A stretch of DNA of 64,000 bases, taken from the NCBI RefSeq assembly GCF_002234595.1, contig NZ_NMUL01000033.1, forward strand, positions 62,001 through 126,000. The letters run 5' to 3'. Shown here one piece after another: positions 16,619 through 24,814 of the stretch (position 1 is the stretch's first letter; each line of letters starts with the position of its first letter). The notes beneath the pieces are model-generated. The model was given only the letters and a program-made list of their open reading frames with translations. It had not been told where the DNA came from and made no database searches. Made by a program: the position numbers and the translations under genes. Origin of the DNA: Amycolatopsis vastitatis. GTDB lineage: Bacteria > Actinomycetota > Actinomycetes > Mycobacteriales > Pseudonocardiaceae.

Positions 16619-17647
16619 TCAGGGGTGGCCCGTGCGCAGCGCATAGCGGCGCTCGGCGTACGCGAGGTCGTCCCGCCAGAGGCGGGCCGCGGCGCGGCGC
16701 ATCAGCGGGCGCAGGACCGGCGCGAGCCGGGCGGCCGTGGCGAACCCCGGCCGCCCGGACGCGGCGATCGTCGCCTCGATCACCGCCGTGCGCGGGCGGC
16801 CGTCGACGCCCGGGCCGAGCGGGGTCGCGTGGGTCTCCACCACGCTGCCGGTGCCTTCACCGTCCACAATGGTCATCAGCACCGTGCGCGGCCCGGGACA
16901 GCCGAACTCGGCGACCACCGGCACGCCGAGCTTTCCCGCGAGCCGGAACGTCACCTCGACGACGAACCGGTCGTCGGCTTCCGCGACGTCGATGCCCCGC
17001 GGCGCGGAGAGCACCCGCAGGCGGGCGAACGAGTACGGGTGGAACCAGGCGCCGTGCCACGGGTCGAGCCGGTTGGCGACGACGTCTTCGGGCTCGCAGA
17101 CACCGGCGAGCGTCGCGACCGCGTCGACGGTGGTGCCGCCCGGGCGGGCCGGCACCGCCGGGCGTTCGGCCGGCGGTTCGCCGCCGGGCCCGTCGAGGCG
17201 GACCCACGCCAGCACCCCGTCGTCGTACGACGGCAGCGCCGTCCACCCGGGACGGTCGCCGCCGACGCGCAGGCCGTGCCACCGGCAGACCAGCTCGCCG
17301 CAGTGCACGCGTGCCTGGTCCAGCGGCGCGCCGAGGTGCGGGCAGGCGCCCGGGCCGACCAGCAGCTCACCGCCGGGTCCGCGCCAGGCGACCAGTTCGC
17401 GGCCGGCCACCCGCACGCCGGTCGGCCGATCGGCGCGGATCTCCCGGGCGGCCGCGAAGACGAACCAGTTGCCCGAGGGGCGTGAGCCTGCCCGTTTGAC
17501 CGCCGCTTCGATCAGGGTGGGGCTGCACTCGGCGTAGGTGGGTTCCTGCCGGGCCCAGGCCGGCTCGCGGAACGGCCGCACCGGCCACCGCGCCGGCCAA
17601 CGCTCGATCAGCTGCCGCTTGAGGTCCACCGCCCCATCTTCAGGCAT
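16619..17647 (-). CDS. Rieske [2Fe-2S] protein with DUF5914-type C terminus
   Basis: A 342-residue protein with a central Rieske cluster motif: C102-P-H104 and C121-RW-H124, the spacing of ring-hydroxylating oxygenases. The remaining 200 residues resemble the DUF5914 domain by my recollection of the family, including DPWHGAWFHPYSFARLRVL, which could hold a mononuclear iron site. Such proteins often lie beside actinobacterial carotenoid genes. Same strand as the LitR-like gene (43 nt upstream) and next to the carotenoid island, so a carotenoid hydroxylase or ketolase is a reasonable inference, not a demonstrated role. Confidence 0.75.
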   Translation of the reverse strand: MPEDGAVDLKRQLIERWPARWPVRPFREPAWARQEPTYAECSPTLIEAAVKRAGSRPSGNWFVFAAAREIRADRPTGVRVAGRELVAWRGPGGELLVGPGACPHLGAPLDQARVHCGELVCRWHGLRVGGDRPGWTALPSYDDGVLAWVRLDGPGGEPPAERPAVPARPGGTTVDAVATLAGVCEPEDVVANRLDPWHGAWFHPYSFARLRVLSAPRGIDVAEADDRFVVEVTFRLAGKLGVPVVAEFGCPGPRTVLMTIVDGEGTGSVVETHATPLGPGVDGRPRTAVIEATIAASGRPGFATAARLAPVLRPLMRRAAARLWRDDLAYAERRYALRTGHP

Positions 17648-17690
17648 GTGGAGCGGTTCCGCAACGCTTCCCCGGGCATTGAGCGCCGGT

Positions 17691-18593
17691 TCACGCCTTC
17701 AGGCGTCCGGCGGCCAGTTCGAGCGCCGCGGGCAGGTCGTCGACCCAGGGGACGCCGTCCCCTCCGGCGAGGCTTTCCCAGCCCGGCCCCGCCATGACGA
17801 CGTCGAACCCGCGGCGCCGCAGCCGGCGGCCGAGCACGTCGTCGGCGGTGGCGGCGGACATCGACCACAGGAACACCACCGCCGGGCCGAGCTGGGCCGC
17901 GCCGGCGATCGTCGTCTCGGCGGGCACCATCTGTCCCAGGTGGACGGCCGGGATCCCGGCCTCCGCCAGCGCGGCGCACAGCACCTCCATCGGCAGGCTG
18001 TGGCGTTCGCCGGGGCAGCACGCCAGCAGCACCCCGCGGCCGGGCGGGGCGGTCGCGAACCGGGCGCCGCACCGCCGCAGGGCGAGCGAGATCTCGCCGG
18101 CCAACGCCCACTCGGACGCGAAGCAGACATCGCCGCGCAACCAGCGGTCGCCGAAGTGACGCAGGACAGGAACGAGCACCTCGGTCCACGCTCCGGCGGG
18201 CCCGAGCACGGCGAGCGTTTCGTCCAGCAGGGCAGCCAGCGATCCGTAGTCCAGCTCCTCCGCCGCCCGCTCGAGCTCCTCGGCGCGCCGCGCGGAAGAC
18301 ACTTCGGGGACGTCGTCGCCGGTGCCCGAGAACGCGGCCGCGGCGGCCTCGCGGGCGCGCACGCCCCGGTCGATGAGCCGCTGCATGTGCCGCAGGCGGC
18401 GGACATCCGCGTCGGAGTAGCGCCGGTGCCTGCCGTCGTCCCGCAGCGACGGGCCGACGCGGTAGCGCGCGGCCCAGGTGCGCAGCGTCACCGGGGAGAC
18501 GCCCAGCAGCTCGGCGACCTTGCCGGGCGTCCACGAGCCTTCCGCCCGGGGACGCTCCCGGCCCTGCACCTCGTCGACGTCCATCGGCACCAC
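17691..18593 (-). CDS. litR: MerR-type regulator with cobalamin-binding domain (LitR/CarH-like)
   Basis: A 300-residue protein: MerR winged helix at about 20-85 (WTPGKVAELLGVSPVTLRTW) and a B12-binding region at about 105-295. CarH-type photoreceptors repress carotenoid genes in the dark with adenosylcobalamin bound. The lower-ligand histidine appears as H198 in CCPGERHSLPM. The upper-face Wx9EH motif is present only as W151, E161 and then W162 instead of His, and the residue after W151 is Leu where Thermus CarH has the light-state His ligand. The start may be GTG 18593 or ATG 18584. It lies 27 nt after the YihY gene. Light response inferred from family and neighbours. Confidence 0.85.
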   Translation of the reverse strand: MVPMDVDEVQGRERPRAEGSWTPGKVAELLGVSPVTLRTWAARYRVGPSLRDDGRHRRYSDADVRRLRHMQRLIDRGVRAREAAAAAFSGTGDDVPEVSSARRAEELERAAEELDYGSLAALLDETLAVLGPAGAWTEVLVPVLRHFGDRWLRGDVCFASEWALAGEISLALRRCGARFATAPPGRGVLLACCPGERHSLPMEVLCAALAEAGIPAVHLGQMVPAETTIAGAAQLGPAVVFLWSMSAATADDVLGRRLRRRGFDVVMAGPGWESLAGGDGVPWVDDLPAALELAAGRLKA

Positions 18594-18620
18594 GTTTCCA
18601 CACGAGCGGCGTGTCCGCTT

Positions 18621-19535
18621 CTACGGATACGGCATCCGACGGCGCCCGGATACTCCCGGCGCCCATGGTGGCCGAATTGAAACGCTTGTGCAACGATCGT
18701 CGGGCGGAGCGCAGCCGAGCCGCGTGCGCTCGGCGCTGAGCGTCACCCGGTAGCCGAGCAGGAGCAGCACGTGGAGCAGGTAGAGCCACAGCAGCAACGC
18801 CGACACGGCGCCGACCACCGCGAGGCCACCGAACGGCGCGCTCCAGTCCAGCGGGATGGCCAGGAACAGGAGAAACCCGTGGAAGAACCCCGCGAGCACC
18901 GCGGCCACGGCCGGCGCGCCGGCCACCAGTGGCCCGCGGCGCACGCCGGGCGGAGCGCTGCCGGCGAACACGATCGCGGTCACCACCGTGATGAGCAGCC
19001 AGTCGACGTGGAACGACAGCGCGATGCCCCAAAACGCCGGCCAGCCGCCGCGCGCGTACAGGCCCGCCACGGTGTCGGCGGTGACGAGGGGAACGATCGC
19101 CAGGGTCGGGCTGAGGACGAGGACGGGCACGAACATCAGGCGCCCTCGCCAGCCGACGAGGGCGCCTGCCGGCCGCCCGGCGACCTGGACCAGGCCGCGC
19201 AGCAGGCCTTCCCCGTAGAAGGTGGCGGGCAGCAGGGTGACCGCCAGCGCCGTCCACGGGGAGCCGAGCGCGGCCCGGGTCAGCGCCTCGAGCGCCGGGC
19301 CCGGCCCGTGGTCGCCGGGGAGCGCGTCCGCCCAGCGCGCGACGCCGTGGCCGACGAACCCGGGCGATCCCAGGACCGCCGCGCCCCGCAAGGCGACCAG
19401 CGCCAGCGGGACGACGGCGAGCACGGCGAAGAACGTGACCCCGGCGGCCCACAGCGACAGGTCCCGGCCGCGCAGCTCCCGGCCGGCGTCCCGCAGGACC
19501 ACACCTGCCCGGCGGGCCACCTGCCGGGCGTTCAC
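18621..19535 (-). CDS. YihY/BrkB-family inner-membrane protein
   Basis: A 304-residue integral membrane protein with about six hydrophobic segments (LWAAGVTFFAVLAVVPLALV, LMFVPVLVLSPTLAIVPLV, LLITVVTAIVFAG, AVAAVLAGFFHGFLLFLAIP, LLLWLYLLHVLLLLGYRV). The SLWAAGVTFFAVLAVVPL start is characteristic of the YihY/BrkB group, whose function is poorly defined. I used the GTG at 19535; an in-frame TTG at 19553 adds six residues and neither has a good ribosome site. Upstream of, and probably cotranscribed with, the LitR-like and Rieske genes. Confidence 0.8.
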   Translation of the reverse strand: MNARQVARRAGVVLRDAGRELRGRDLSLWAAGVTFFAVLAVVPLALVALRGAAVLGSPGFVGHGVARWADALPGDHGPGPALEALTRAALGSPWTALAVTLLPATFYGEGLLRGLVQVAGRPAGALVGWRGRLMFVPVLVLSPTLAIVPLVTADTVAGLYARGGWPAFWGIALSFHVDWLLITVVTAIVFAGSAPPGVRRGPLVAGAPAVAAVLAGFFHGFLLFLAIPLDWSAPFGGLAVVGAVSALLLWLYLLHVLLLLGYRVTLSAERTRLGCAPPDDRCTSVSIRPPWAPGVSGRRRMPYP

Positions 19536-19583
19536 GTCGCCACGCCCGCGCAAGAGGACGACGGCGTCGCCGGGTGGTCACGC

Positions 19584-20231
19584 GTGCACGAGCACGACGT
19601 GTCCGGCAGCGCGCTCGCCGTCGGCTGGCTGCGGGCGATCCACCTGCTGGCCCGTCCAGTGCTCGGCGTGCCCCCCGACGTGCTCACCGGGTGCGGGGTG
19701 CTGAGCGCGGTGGCCGCGGTCTGGCTGACCGCACTGGGCGGCCCGGCGCGCTGGCTCGCGCTCGCGGCGATCGTGGCGACCGGGGTCTTCGACGGCCTGG
19801 ACGGCGCGGTCGCGTTGCGCACCGGGCGCGCCCGGCCGCTGGGGGCGGTCCTCGACGCGGCCGCCGACCGGCTCACCGAACTCTGCTTCGTGGCCGTGCT
19901 CCTGGTCCTCGGGGCGCCCCTCGGGTGGTGCGCGGCCCTCGCCGTCCTGCTCCTGCTGCACGAGTACGTCCGGGCCCGTGCCCAGGCCGCGGGGATGCGG
20001 GGCGCCGGGGCGATCACCGTCGCCGAACGGCCGACGCGGCTGGTCGTCGCCGCGGTCGCCGTCACCGGGTCCGCGCTGGCGCCGGGCGGCACGCCGGGGA
20101 CGGGCTGGCCGTGGGGCACGACCTGCGCGGTGCTCGGGACCGGGCTGTCACTCATCGGGCTGGCCCATCTCTCGGTGGCCGTCGCGCGGGCGGCGGGCCG
20201 GTCCGACCAGCCCCGCCACGATCTCGGCTGA
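19584..20231 (+). CDS. CDP-alcohol phosphatidyltransferase-family membrane protein
   Basis: A 215-residue membrane enzyme that would transfer a phosphatidyl (or similar) group from a CDP-alcohol. The family signature DGxxARx8GxxxDxxxD is seen as DGAVAL, eight residues, G, then DAAAD in VFDGLDGAVALRTGRARPLG; the Arg after Ala is Leu here. About five membrane helices. Start chosen at GTG 19584 (alternative GTG 19599); no strong ribosome site. Divergent from the YihY gene. Its last 84 bases overlap, tail to tail, the 3' end of the CrtD-like gene. Confidence 0.78.
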   Translation: MHEHDVSGSALAVGWLRAIHLLARPVLGVPPDVLTGCGVLSAVAAVWLTALGGPARWLALAAIVATGVFDGLDGAVALRTGRARPLGAVLDAAADRLTELCFVAVLLVLGAPLGWCAALAVLLLLHEYVRARAQAAGMRGAGAITVAERPTRLVVAAVAVTGSALAPGGTPGTGWPWGTTCAVLGTGLSLIGLAHLSVAVARAAGRSDQPRHDLG

Positions 20232-21662
20232 CATGGCCACCAGCGGCAGGCCGCCGCCGGGGTGGGCCGAGCCCCCGGCGAGGTACAGGCCGGGCACCGG
20301 GCCGGCGTTCGCCGGGCGCAGCAGCGCCGCGCGGGGCCCGTTCGACGACGAGCCGTAGATCGCGCCGCCCGGCGCGCCGGTGTCGCGCTCGAGATCGGCC
20401 GGAGTCCGGATCTCCCGCCACAGCAAGCGATCCCGGACGTCCAGGCCGCGGGCGGCCAGCACGTCGAGCACCCGGTCGGCGTACCGCGTGGCGAGCCCGG
20501 GCGTGGTCCAGTCGACGCCGGAGGCCGGGTCGTGCCGCGGCGCGTTCACGAGGACGAACCAGGATTCGCAGCCCGGCGGGTGCAGCTGCGGGTCGTCGGG
20601 CGCGCAGACGTAGACGGCAGGATCGGCGACGGGACGCCGGACCCGGCCGAAGATCGCGTCGAACTCCGCGTCGTAGTCCGCCGGGAAGAGCACGCGGTGG
20701 TGGGCTCGGTCCGGTGTCGTGCCGCGCAGGGCGAGCAGCAGCACGAACCCGGCCGAGGACGGCTGGGTTCGCCGCGGCCGGCGGACCCGGGCGTCGTCGA
20801 GCAGGTCGCCGTGGACGTGCGCGGCATCCGCGTTGGCCACGACGACCGAGGCGGCGAGCCGTTCCCCGTCCGCGAGCCGCACCCCGCGGACGCCGTCGGC
20901 GGCGGTTTCGATCGCGACGACCTCCGCGCCCGTCCGGACGTCGGCGCCCAGCGCGGCGAGCCGGCCCACCAGGGCGTCCGCGAGCCGGCGCAGCCCGCCG
21001 CGGACGTGCCAGGCGCCGAACTCCTGCTCCACGAACGGGACGACGCTGAGCACCGCGGGCAGCCGTCGCGGGTCGGACCCGGTGTAGGTGGCGTAGCGGT
21101 CCAGCAGCATCCGGGCCCGCGGGTCGGTGAGCCGGCGGCGCCCGAGGCCGCGCAGTGTGCGCCACGGCGCGATGGCGACCAGGTCCCGGACGCCCCTGGC
21201 GTGCCGGAGCAGGTCGCGGGTGCCGTTCAGCGGGCGCCGCAGCACCGGCTCGCCGACGAGTCCCCAGAGCTGCTCCGCTTGGCGCATCAGCCCGCGCCAT
21301 TCTTCGCCCGCGCCGCCGCCGAAAGCCGCTTCGAGCGCGCCGGGCACAGCCGCGCGCTCGCGCGGGACGGCCAGTTCGGTGCCGTCGGCGAACCGGTACC
21401 GGCAGGCCGGGTCGACCGGGACGATGTCGACCAGCTGGTCCAGATCGGCCCCGGTAGCCGCGAAGAGCTCGCGGTAGACCGAAGGCAGGGTGAGCAGCGA
21501 AGGACCGGTGTCGAAGGTGAAGCCGTCGCGGCGGTACGAGCCGAGCTTGCCCCCGCACTCCGGCGCTCGTTCCAGCACGGTCACCCGGTGCCCGGCCGCG
21601 GCGAGCCGGGCCGCGGCGGCGAGCCCGCCCATGCCGCCGCCGACCACCACGACGTCGCTCAT
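20148..21662 (-). CDS. CrtI/CrtD-family carotenoid desaturase (FAD)
   Basis: A 504-residue FAD enzyme of the phytoene-desaturase family: N-terminal dinucleotide motif VVVVGGGMGGLAAAARLAAAG, DGFTFDTGPSLLTLPSVYREL, and the C-terminal LYLAGGSAHPGGGLPLVAMSA. It differs clearly from the CrtI at 24811 and clusters with CruF- and CruG-like genes, so a C-3',4' desaturase (CrtD role) acting on a 1'-hydroxylated carotenoid is more likely than phytoene desaturation. ATG at 21662 overlaps the glycosyltransferase stop (ATGA). Last gene of the cruF-cruG-crtD-like operon. Confidence 0.85.
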   Translation of the reverse strand: MSDVVVVGGGMGGLAAAARLAAAGHRVTVLERAPECGGKLGSYRRDGFTFDTGPSLLTLPSVYRELFAATGADLDQLVDIVPVDPACRYRFADGTELAVPRERAAVPGALEAAFGGGAGEEWRGLMRQAEQLWGLVGEPVLRRPLNGTRDLLRHARGVRDLVAIAPWRTLRGLGRRRLTDPRARMLLDRYATYTGSDPRRLPAVLSVVPFVEQEFGAWHVRGGLRRLADALVGRLAALGADVRTGAEVVAIETAADGVRGVRLADGERLAASVVVANADAAHVHGDLLDDARVRRPRRTQPSSAGFVLLLALRGTTPDRAHHRVLFPADYDAEFDAIFGRVRRPVADPAVYVCAPDDPQLHPPGCESWFVLVNAPRHDPASGVDWTTPGLATRYADRVLDVLAARGLDVRDRLLWREIRTPADLERDTGAPGGAIYGSSSNGPRAALLRPANAGPVPGLYLAGGSAHPGGGLPLVAMSAEIVAGLVGPARRPRDGHREMGQPDE

Positions 21663-22783
21663 GCTGTCCCCGGGCGCGGCAGCGGGCGGCCCTTCCAGGC
21701 CAGCCTGCCCGCGTACCGGGCCCGCCACGACCGGCCGATGAGCCCGGCCAGCGCCAGGACCGAGACGGGGTGGGCGAGGCTGTCCGGCCACACCCGGCTC
21801 CCGGTGCGGCGGGCCGCCACGACGCGCCCGGCGACGCCGGCCGCGTACCCGAGCAGACCGGCCCGCGAGCCGCCCAGCGCCGCCACCGCGGGGAGCACCC
21901 ACACGACGAGGAGCAGCGACGCGATCGCCGACGCGCCGAGCGGCGACCCGGTGGCCGACCAGAGCGACTTCGTGTAGCCGTCCCGCAGCTGCGCCCAGGT
22001 GGCGTACATGTGGCACTCCGCGATCCGGCTGCCGTCCGCGACGACCCCGCGGCCGCCGGCCCGCTTCACCGCGCGCATCAGGGCGATGTCGTCGAGCACC
22101 TCGCCGGCGACCGCGGCGAACCCGCCGCACGCGCGCAGCATCGCGGCGTCGATGACGAAGAACTGTCCGTTGGCGGCGGCGAGCGACGGCCGCGGTGAGG
22201 TCTCGGCGAGCCGCAGCGGCAGGAGCACGAGCCACGACCACTGCAGCAGCGGCTGCACCAACCGGGCGCCCAGGCCGTCCGCGCGCTGGCGCGGGAACGG
22301 CGAAACCGCGTCGAGCCCGGCGGTGCGCAGCAGCGAAACCGCGGCCGCGACGGCGTCCGGGGCGAGCACGACGTCCGCGTCGACGCAGACCAGGACGCTC
22401 CCCCGCGCCCGCCGGGCCAGCTGGTGACACGCGTGGGGCTTGCCGAGCAGCCCCGGTGGCGGCTCGGCGCCGGTCAGCAGCGTGACGCGCGGATCGGGGC
22501 CGGCGACCTGGCGGACGACGTCCGCCGTGTGATCGGCGGAACAGTCGTCCAGCACCAGGATCTCGGCGTCGTCGAGGCCGCGCTGGGCCAGCAGGGCACG
22601 CAGGGCCGGGGCGACCCGGGCGGCCTCGTCGCGCAGGGGCAGCAGGATCGACACCGGTTCCCGGCACCGGGCCGGCCCCTCGCGCGGCGCGCGGACGACT
22701 CGCGCGTTGTACGCCGCGTGCGCGGCTCCGAGGACCGCGGCCAGTGCGCCGGCGCGCACGATCACGCGGAAACGCGAGCCCAT
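21659..22783 (-). CDS. Membrane-associated family 2 glycosyltransferase (CruG-like)
   Basis: A 374-residue GT-A-fold glycosyltransferase: N-terminal membrane segment, nucleotide-binding region (VSILLPLRDEAARVAPALRA), LVLDDCSADHT, the metal-binding VCVDADVVLAP, an acceptor-site region with GEVLDDIALM, and C-terminal hydrophobic helices. Cyanobacterial and related CruG enzymes glycosylate the 2'-hydroxyl of carotenoids; placement between CruF- and CrtD-like genes supports the same type of role. ATG at 22783 has GGAAGGAG upstream and overlaps the cruF 3' end by 22 nt. Confidence 0.83.
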   Translation of the reverse strand: MGSRFRVIVRAGALAAVLGAAHAAYNARVVRAPREGPARCREPVSILLPLRDEAARVAPALRALLAQRGLDDAEILVLDDCSADHTADVVRQVAGPDPRVTLLTGAEPPPGLLGKPHACHQLARRARGSVLVCVDADVVLAPDAVAAAVSLLRTAGLDAVSPFPRQRADGLGARLVQPLLQWSWLVLLPLRLAETSPRPSLAAANGQFFVIDAAMLRACGGFAAVAGEVLDDIALMRAVKRAGGRGVVADGSRIAECHMYATWAQLRDGYTKSLWSATGSPLGASAIASLLLVVWVLPAVAALGGSRAGLLGYAAGVAGRVVAARRTGSRVWPDSLAHPVSVLALAGLIGRSWRARYAGRLAWKGRPLPRPGTA

Positions 22784-23571
22784 CGCAAGCTCCTTCCCAG
22801 CCGGATCGCGAACGGCAGCGCCACCGCGCCCATGAGCACCCCGCCGGCGAGGGCCACCCACGGTCTGCCGAAGAACGCGAAATGCGCCCACACCGACGAA
22901 AACCACGTCCAGACGTACAACGCGGGTGCCGGGCCGCCCGCCGGGCCCGGGATCGGGTCGGCCGGCCGGGGCACCAGCCGGTGCAACCCGGCCTGGATCA
23001 GGACGGCGACCAGGAGCCAGCCCGCGAAGTTCGTGGCCGGGATCCCGGCCACCAGCGGCACGGACGGCTCGGGCGAAGACCAGGTCCAGTACCCCGCGTC
23101 CACCATCTGGGGATCGAGGAACACGTCCCACGCCGCCAATGCGCACGCCGCCACCGCGACCACTCCGGCCGGCTTGACGGCCAGCGCGCGCCCGGCGAGC
23201 AATGCGGGCCACGCCATCATCAGCCAGGCAAGCGGGACGACTCCCGGAACGCCCGCGACCGGCCAGCCGAGATCGTCCGTGTATTCGTACTTCCCGAAGG
23301 GAAACCCGGTGTGCAGGCCCGTCACCTCGGCCAGCAGCCCGCCACCACCGGCCACGACGACCAGCGTGACCGCCGCGCGGGCGCCGGACCGGGACCACGC
23401 GTCGGCGAGCGACGCGGCGGCGAAGCTGAGCACGGTGAGGACGGTCAGCGGCGTGCGGCCACCGGGGTCGGTGACCGAGTAGCGGATCTGGCAGAACACG
23501 GTGGCCGCGGCGCAGAGCCAGGCGAGGAGGGCGGGAGGACGGGCGAATGCAGCGGGTCCACTCCGATTCAC
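22762..23571 (-). CDS. cruF: CruF-family carotenoid hydratase
   Basis: A 269-residue polytopic membrane protein of the CruF/COG2324 family, which adds water across the C-1',2' double bond of acyclic (psi) carotenoid ends. Landmarks: GGGGLLAEVTGLHTGFPFGKYEYTDDLG (in two blocks), PLAWLMMAWPALLAGRAL, AWDVFLDPQMV, GYWTW and IPATNFAGWLLVA. I start at GTG 23571, with GGAG 5-6 nt upstream; a GTG nine codons earlier contains that ribosome site. First gene of the leftward carotenoid arm, divergent from crtE. Confidence 0.85.
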   Translation of the reverse strand: MNRSGPAAFARPPALLAWLCAAATVFCQIRYSVTDPGGRTPLTVLTVLSFAAASLADAWSRSGARAAVTLVVVAGGGGLLAEVTGLHTGFPFGKYEYTDDLGWPVAGVPGVVPLAWLMMAWPALLAGRALAVKPAGVVAVAACALAAWDVFLDPQMVDAGYWTWSSPEPSVPLVAGIPATNFAGWLLVAVLIQAGLHRLVPRPADPIPGPAGGPAPALYVWTWFSSVWAHFAFFGRPWVALAGGVLMGAVALPFAIRLGRSLRWARVSA

Positions 23572-23713
23572 TTTCGCTCCATCTTGCTCGCAGGACACAC
23601 TTCGTCCATCGAAATATCGGGGCTATGTCCCATACTCACCCATTCAAGTGGACAAGCTACACCACATGTGAAACGGTTGCGCATCGAAGAGCCGAAGACC
23701 TGGAGGGCGACGG
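23572..23713. promoter_or_regulatory. Divergent cruF / crtE promoter region
   Basis: This 142-nt gap is A/T-richer than its surroundings and must drive both carotenoid arms. It contains the palindrome CACATGTG (23663-23670) and a looser GGAC/GTCC inverted pair (23593-23607), possible regulator sites. I could not identify a LitR/CarH operator with confidence. GGAGG precedes the crtE ATG. Confidence 0.5.
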
Positions 23714-24814
23714 ATGACAGCGATCATGACGGCGGGGTCCGCCGCCGTGGACGAGGCGGCCGCCGGGTGGCTGGACACCACGGGCCGCCGCTGCCTGGCC
23801 GAGGCGCACGAGTTCGTGAGCGCGCGGGCGGCCGAGCACTTTTCCGGGCGCAGCGAAGGCGCGCTCGCGGAAACCGCGCTCCCCGAGTTCGTCGCGGGCG
23901 GAAAGTGTCTCCGCCCCCTTTTCGCGTACGTCGGGTGGCGGTGCGGGCAGCCGGAGTCCCCGGCGGCGGTCCGCGCGGCGGCCGCACTGGAACTGCTGCA
24001 CTGCTTCGCCCTGGTCCAGGACGACGTCATGGACGGCTCGCCGCTGCGGCGGGGCCGCCCGGCCCTGCACGTCCGGTTCGCCCGGTGGCACGAGGAGCAG
24101 GGCTGGGCCGGGCCGGCGTCCCGGTTCGGCGAGTCGGCGGCGATCCTGTTCGGGGATCTGTTCCTGGTGTGGTCGGAGCAGATGCTGCGCGAAAGCGGGC
24201 TGGCCGCTGCGCAGCTGGCGCGGGGCTGGCGGCACTACGACCTGATGCGGGCGGAGCTGGCCGCCGGCCAGCTCGCCGACCTGGTCAACGACGCGCGCGC
24301 CCTGCCCAGCTGGGACACCCTGCTGGACGTCCTGCGCCGCAAGTCCGGCAACTACACGGTCCGGCGGCCGCTGGAGTTCGGGGCGGCGCTGGCCGGCTGT
24401 GGCCCGGAGCTGCTGGCCGGGCTGGCCGAGTTCGGCGGCCTGCTGGGCGAAGCGTTCCAGTTCCGCGACGACCTGCTGGGCGCGTTCGGCGATCCGGCCG
24501 TCACGGGCAAGCCCGCCGGACAGGACCTGCGTGACCGCAAGGCGTCCAGCGTGGTCGTGCTCGCCGCCGCGATGGCCGGCCGCCGTCAGCAGGCCGAGCT
24601 GGCCGAGCTGCTCGAACTCGCCACCGTCGACGACGAAGCCGTCGCGCGGTGGCAGGACCTGATCGTGGCGACCGGCGCGCGGGACCGCATGGGCGAGCTG
24701 ATCGCCGAGCGGGCGGGCAAGGCCCTCGCCGCGATCGACCCGGCGGTGGTCCCCCGGCACGCCGCCGACCTGCTCGCCGCACTCGCGGCCCGGTGCACCG
24801 AGCGCGACCGATGA
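23714..24814 (+). CDS. crtE: Geranylgeranyl diphosphate synthase
   Basis: Trans-prenyltransferase that supplies GGPP for phytoene synthesis. The 366 residues carry the first Asp-rich motif D103-D-V-M-D107 and a second motif D252-D-L-L-G that lacks the last Asp, together with GGKCLRPLFAYVG. The second-motif change is seen in other actinobacterial enzymes as well. GGAGG lies 8 nt before the ATG. First gene of the rightward operon; crtI starts within its stop codon (ATGA). Confidence 0.92.
   Translation: MTAIMTAGSAAVDEAAAGWLDTTGRRCLAEAHEFVSARAAEHFSGRSEGALAETALPEFVAGGKCLRPLFAYVGWRCGQPESPAAVRAAAALELLHCFALVQDDVMDGSPLRRGRPALHVRFARWHEEQGWAGPASRFGESAAILFGDLFLVWSEQMLRESGLAAAQLARGWRHYDLMRAELAAGQLADLVNDARALPSWDTLLDVLRRKSGNYTVRRPLEFGAALAGCGPELLAGLAEFGGLLGEAFQFRDDLLGAFGDPAVTGKPAGQDLRDRKASSVVVLAAAMAGRRQQAELAELLELATVDDEAVARWQDLIVATGARDRMGELIAERAGKALAAIDPAVVPRHAADLLAALAARCTERDR

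Noticed and set aside
21663..22667. An N-terminal extension of the CrtD-like gene to 839 residues
   Set aside because: The extra part is the glycosyltransferase gene read out of frame; the FAD motif begins at the ATG at 21662, which overlaps the glycosyltransferase stop in the usual ATGA fashion.
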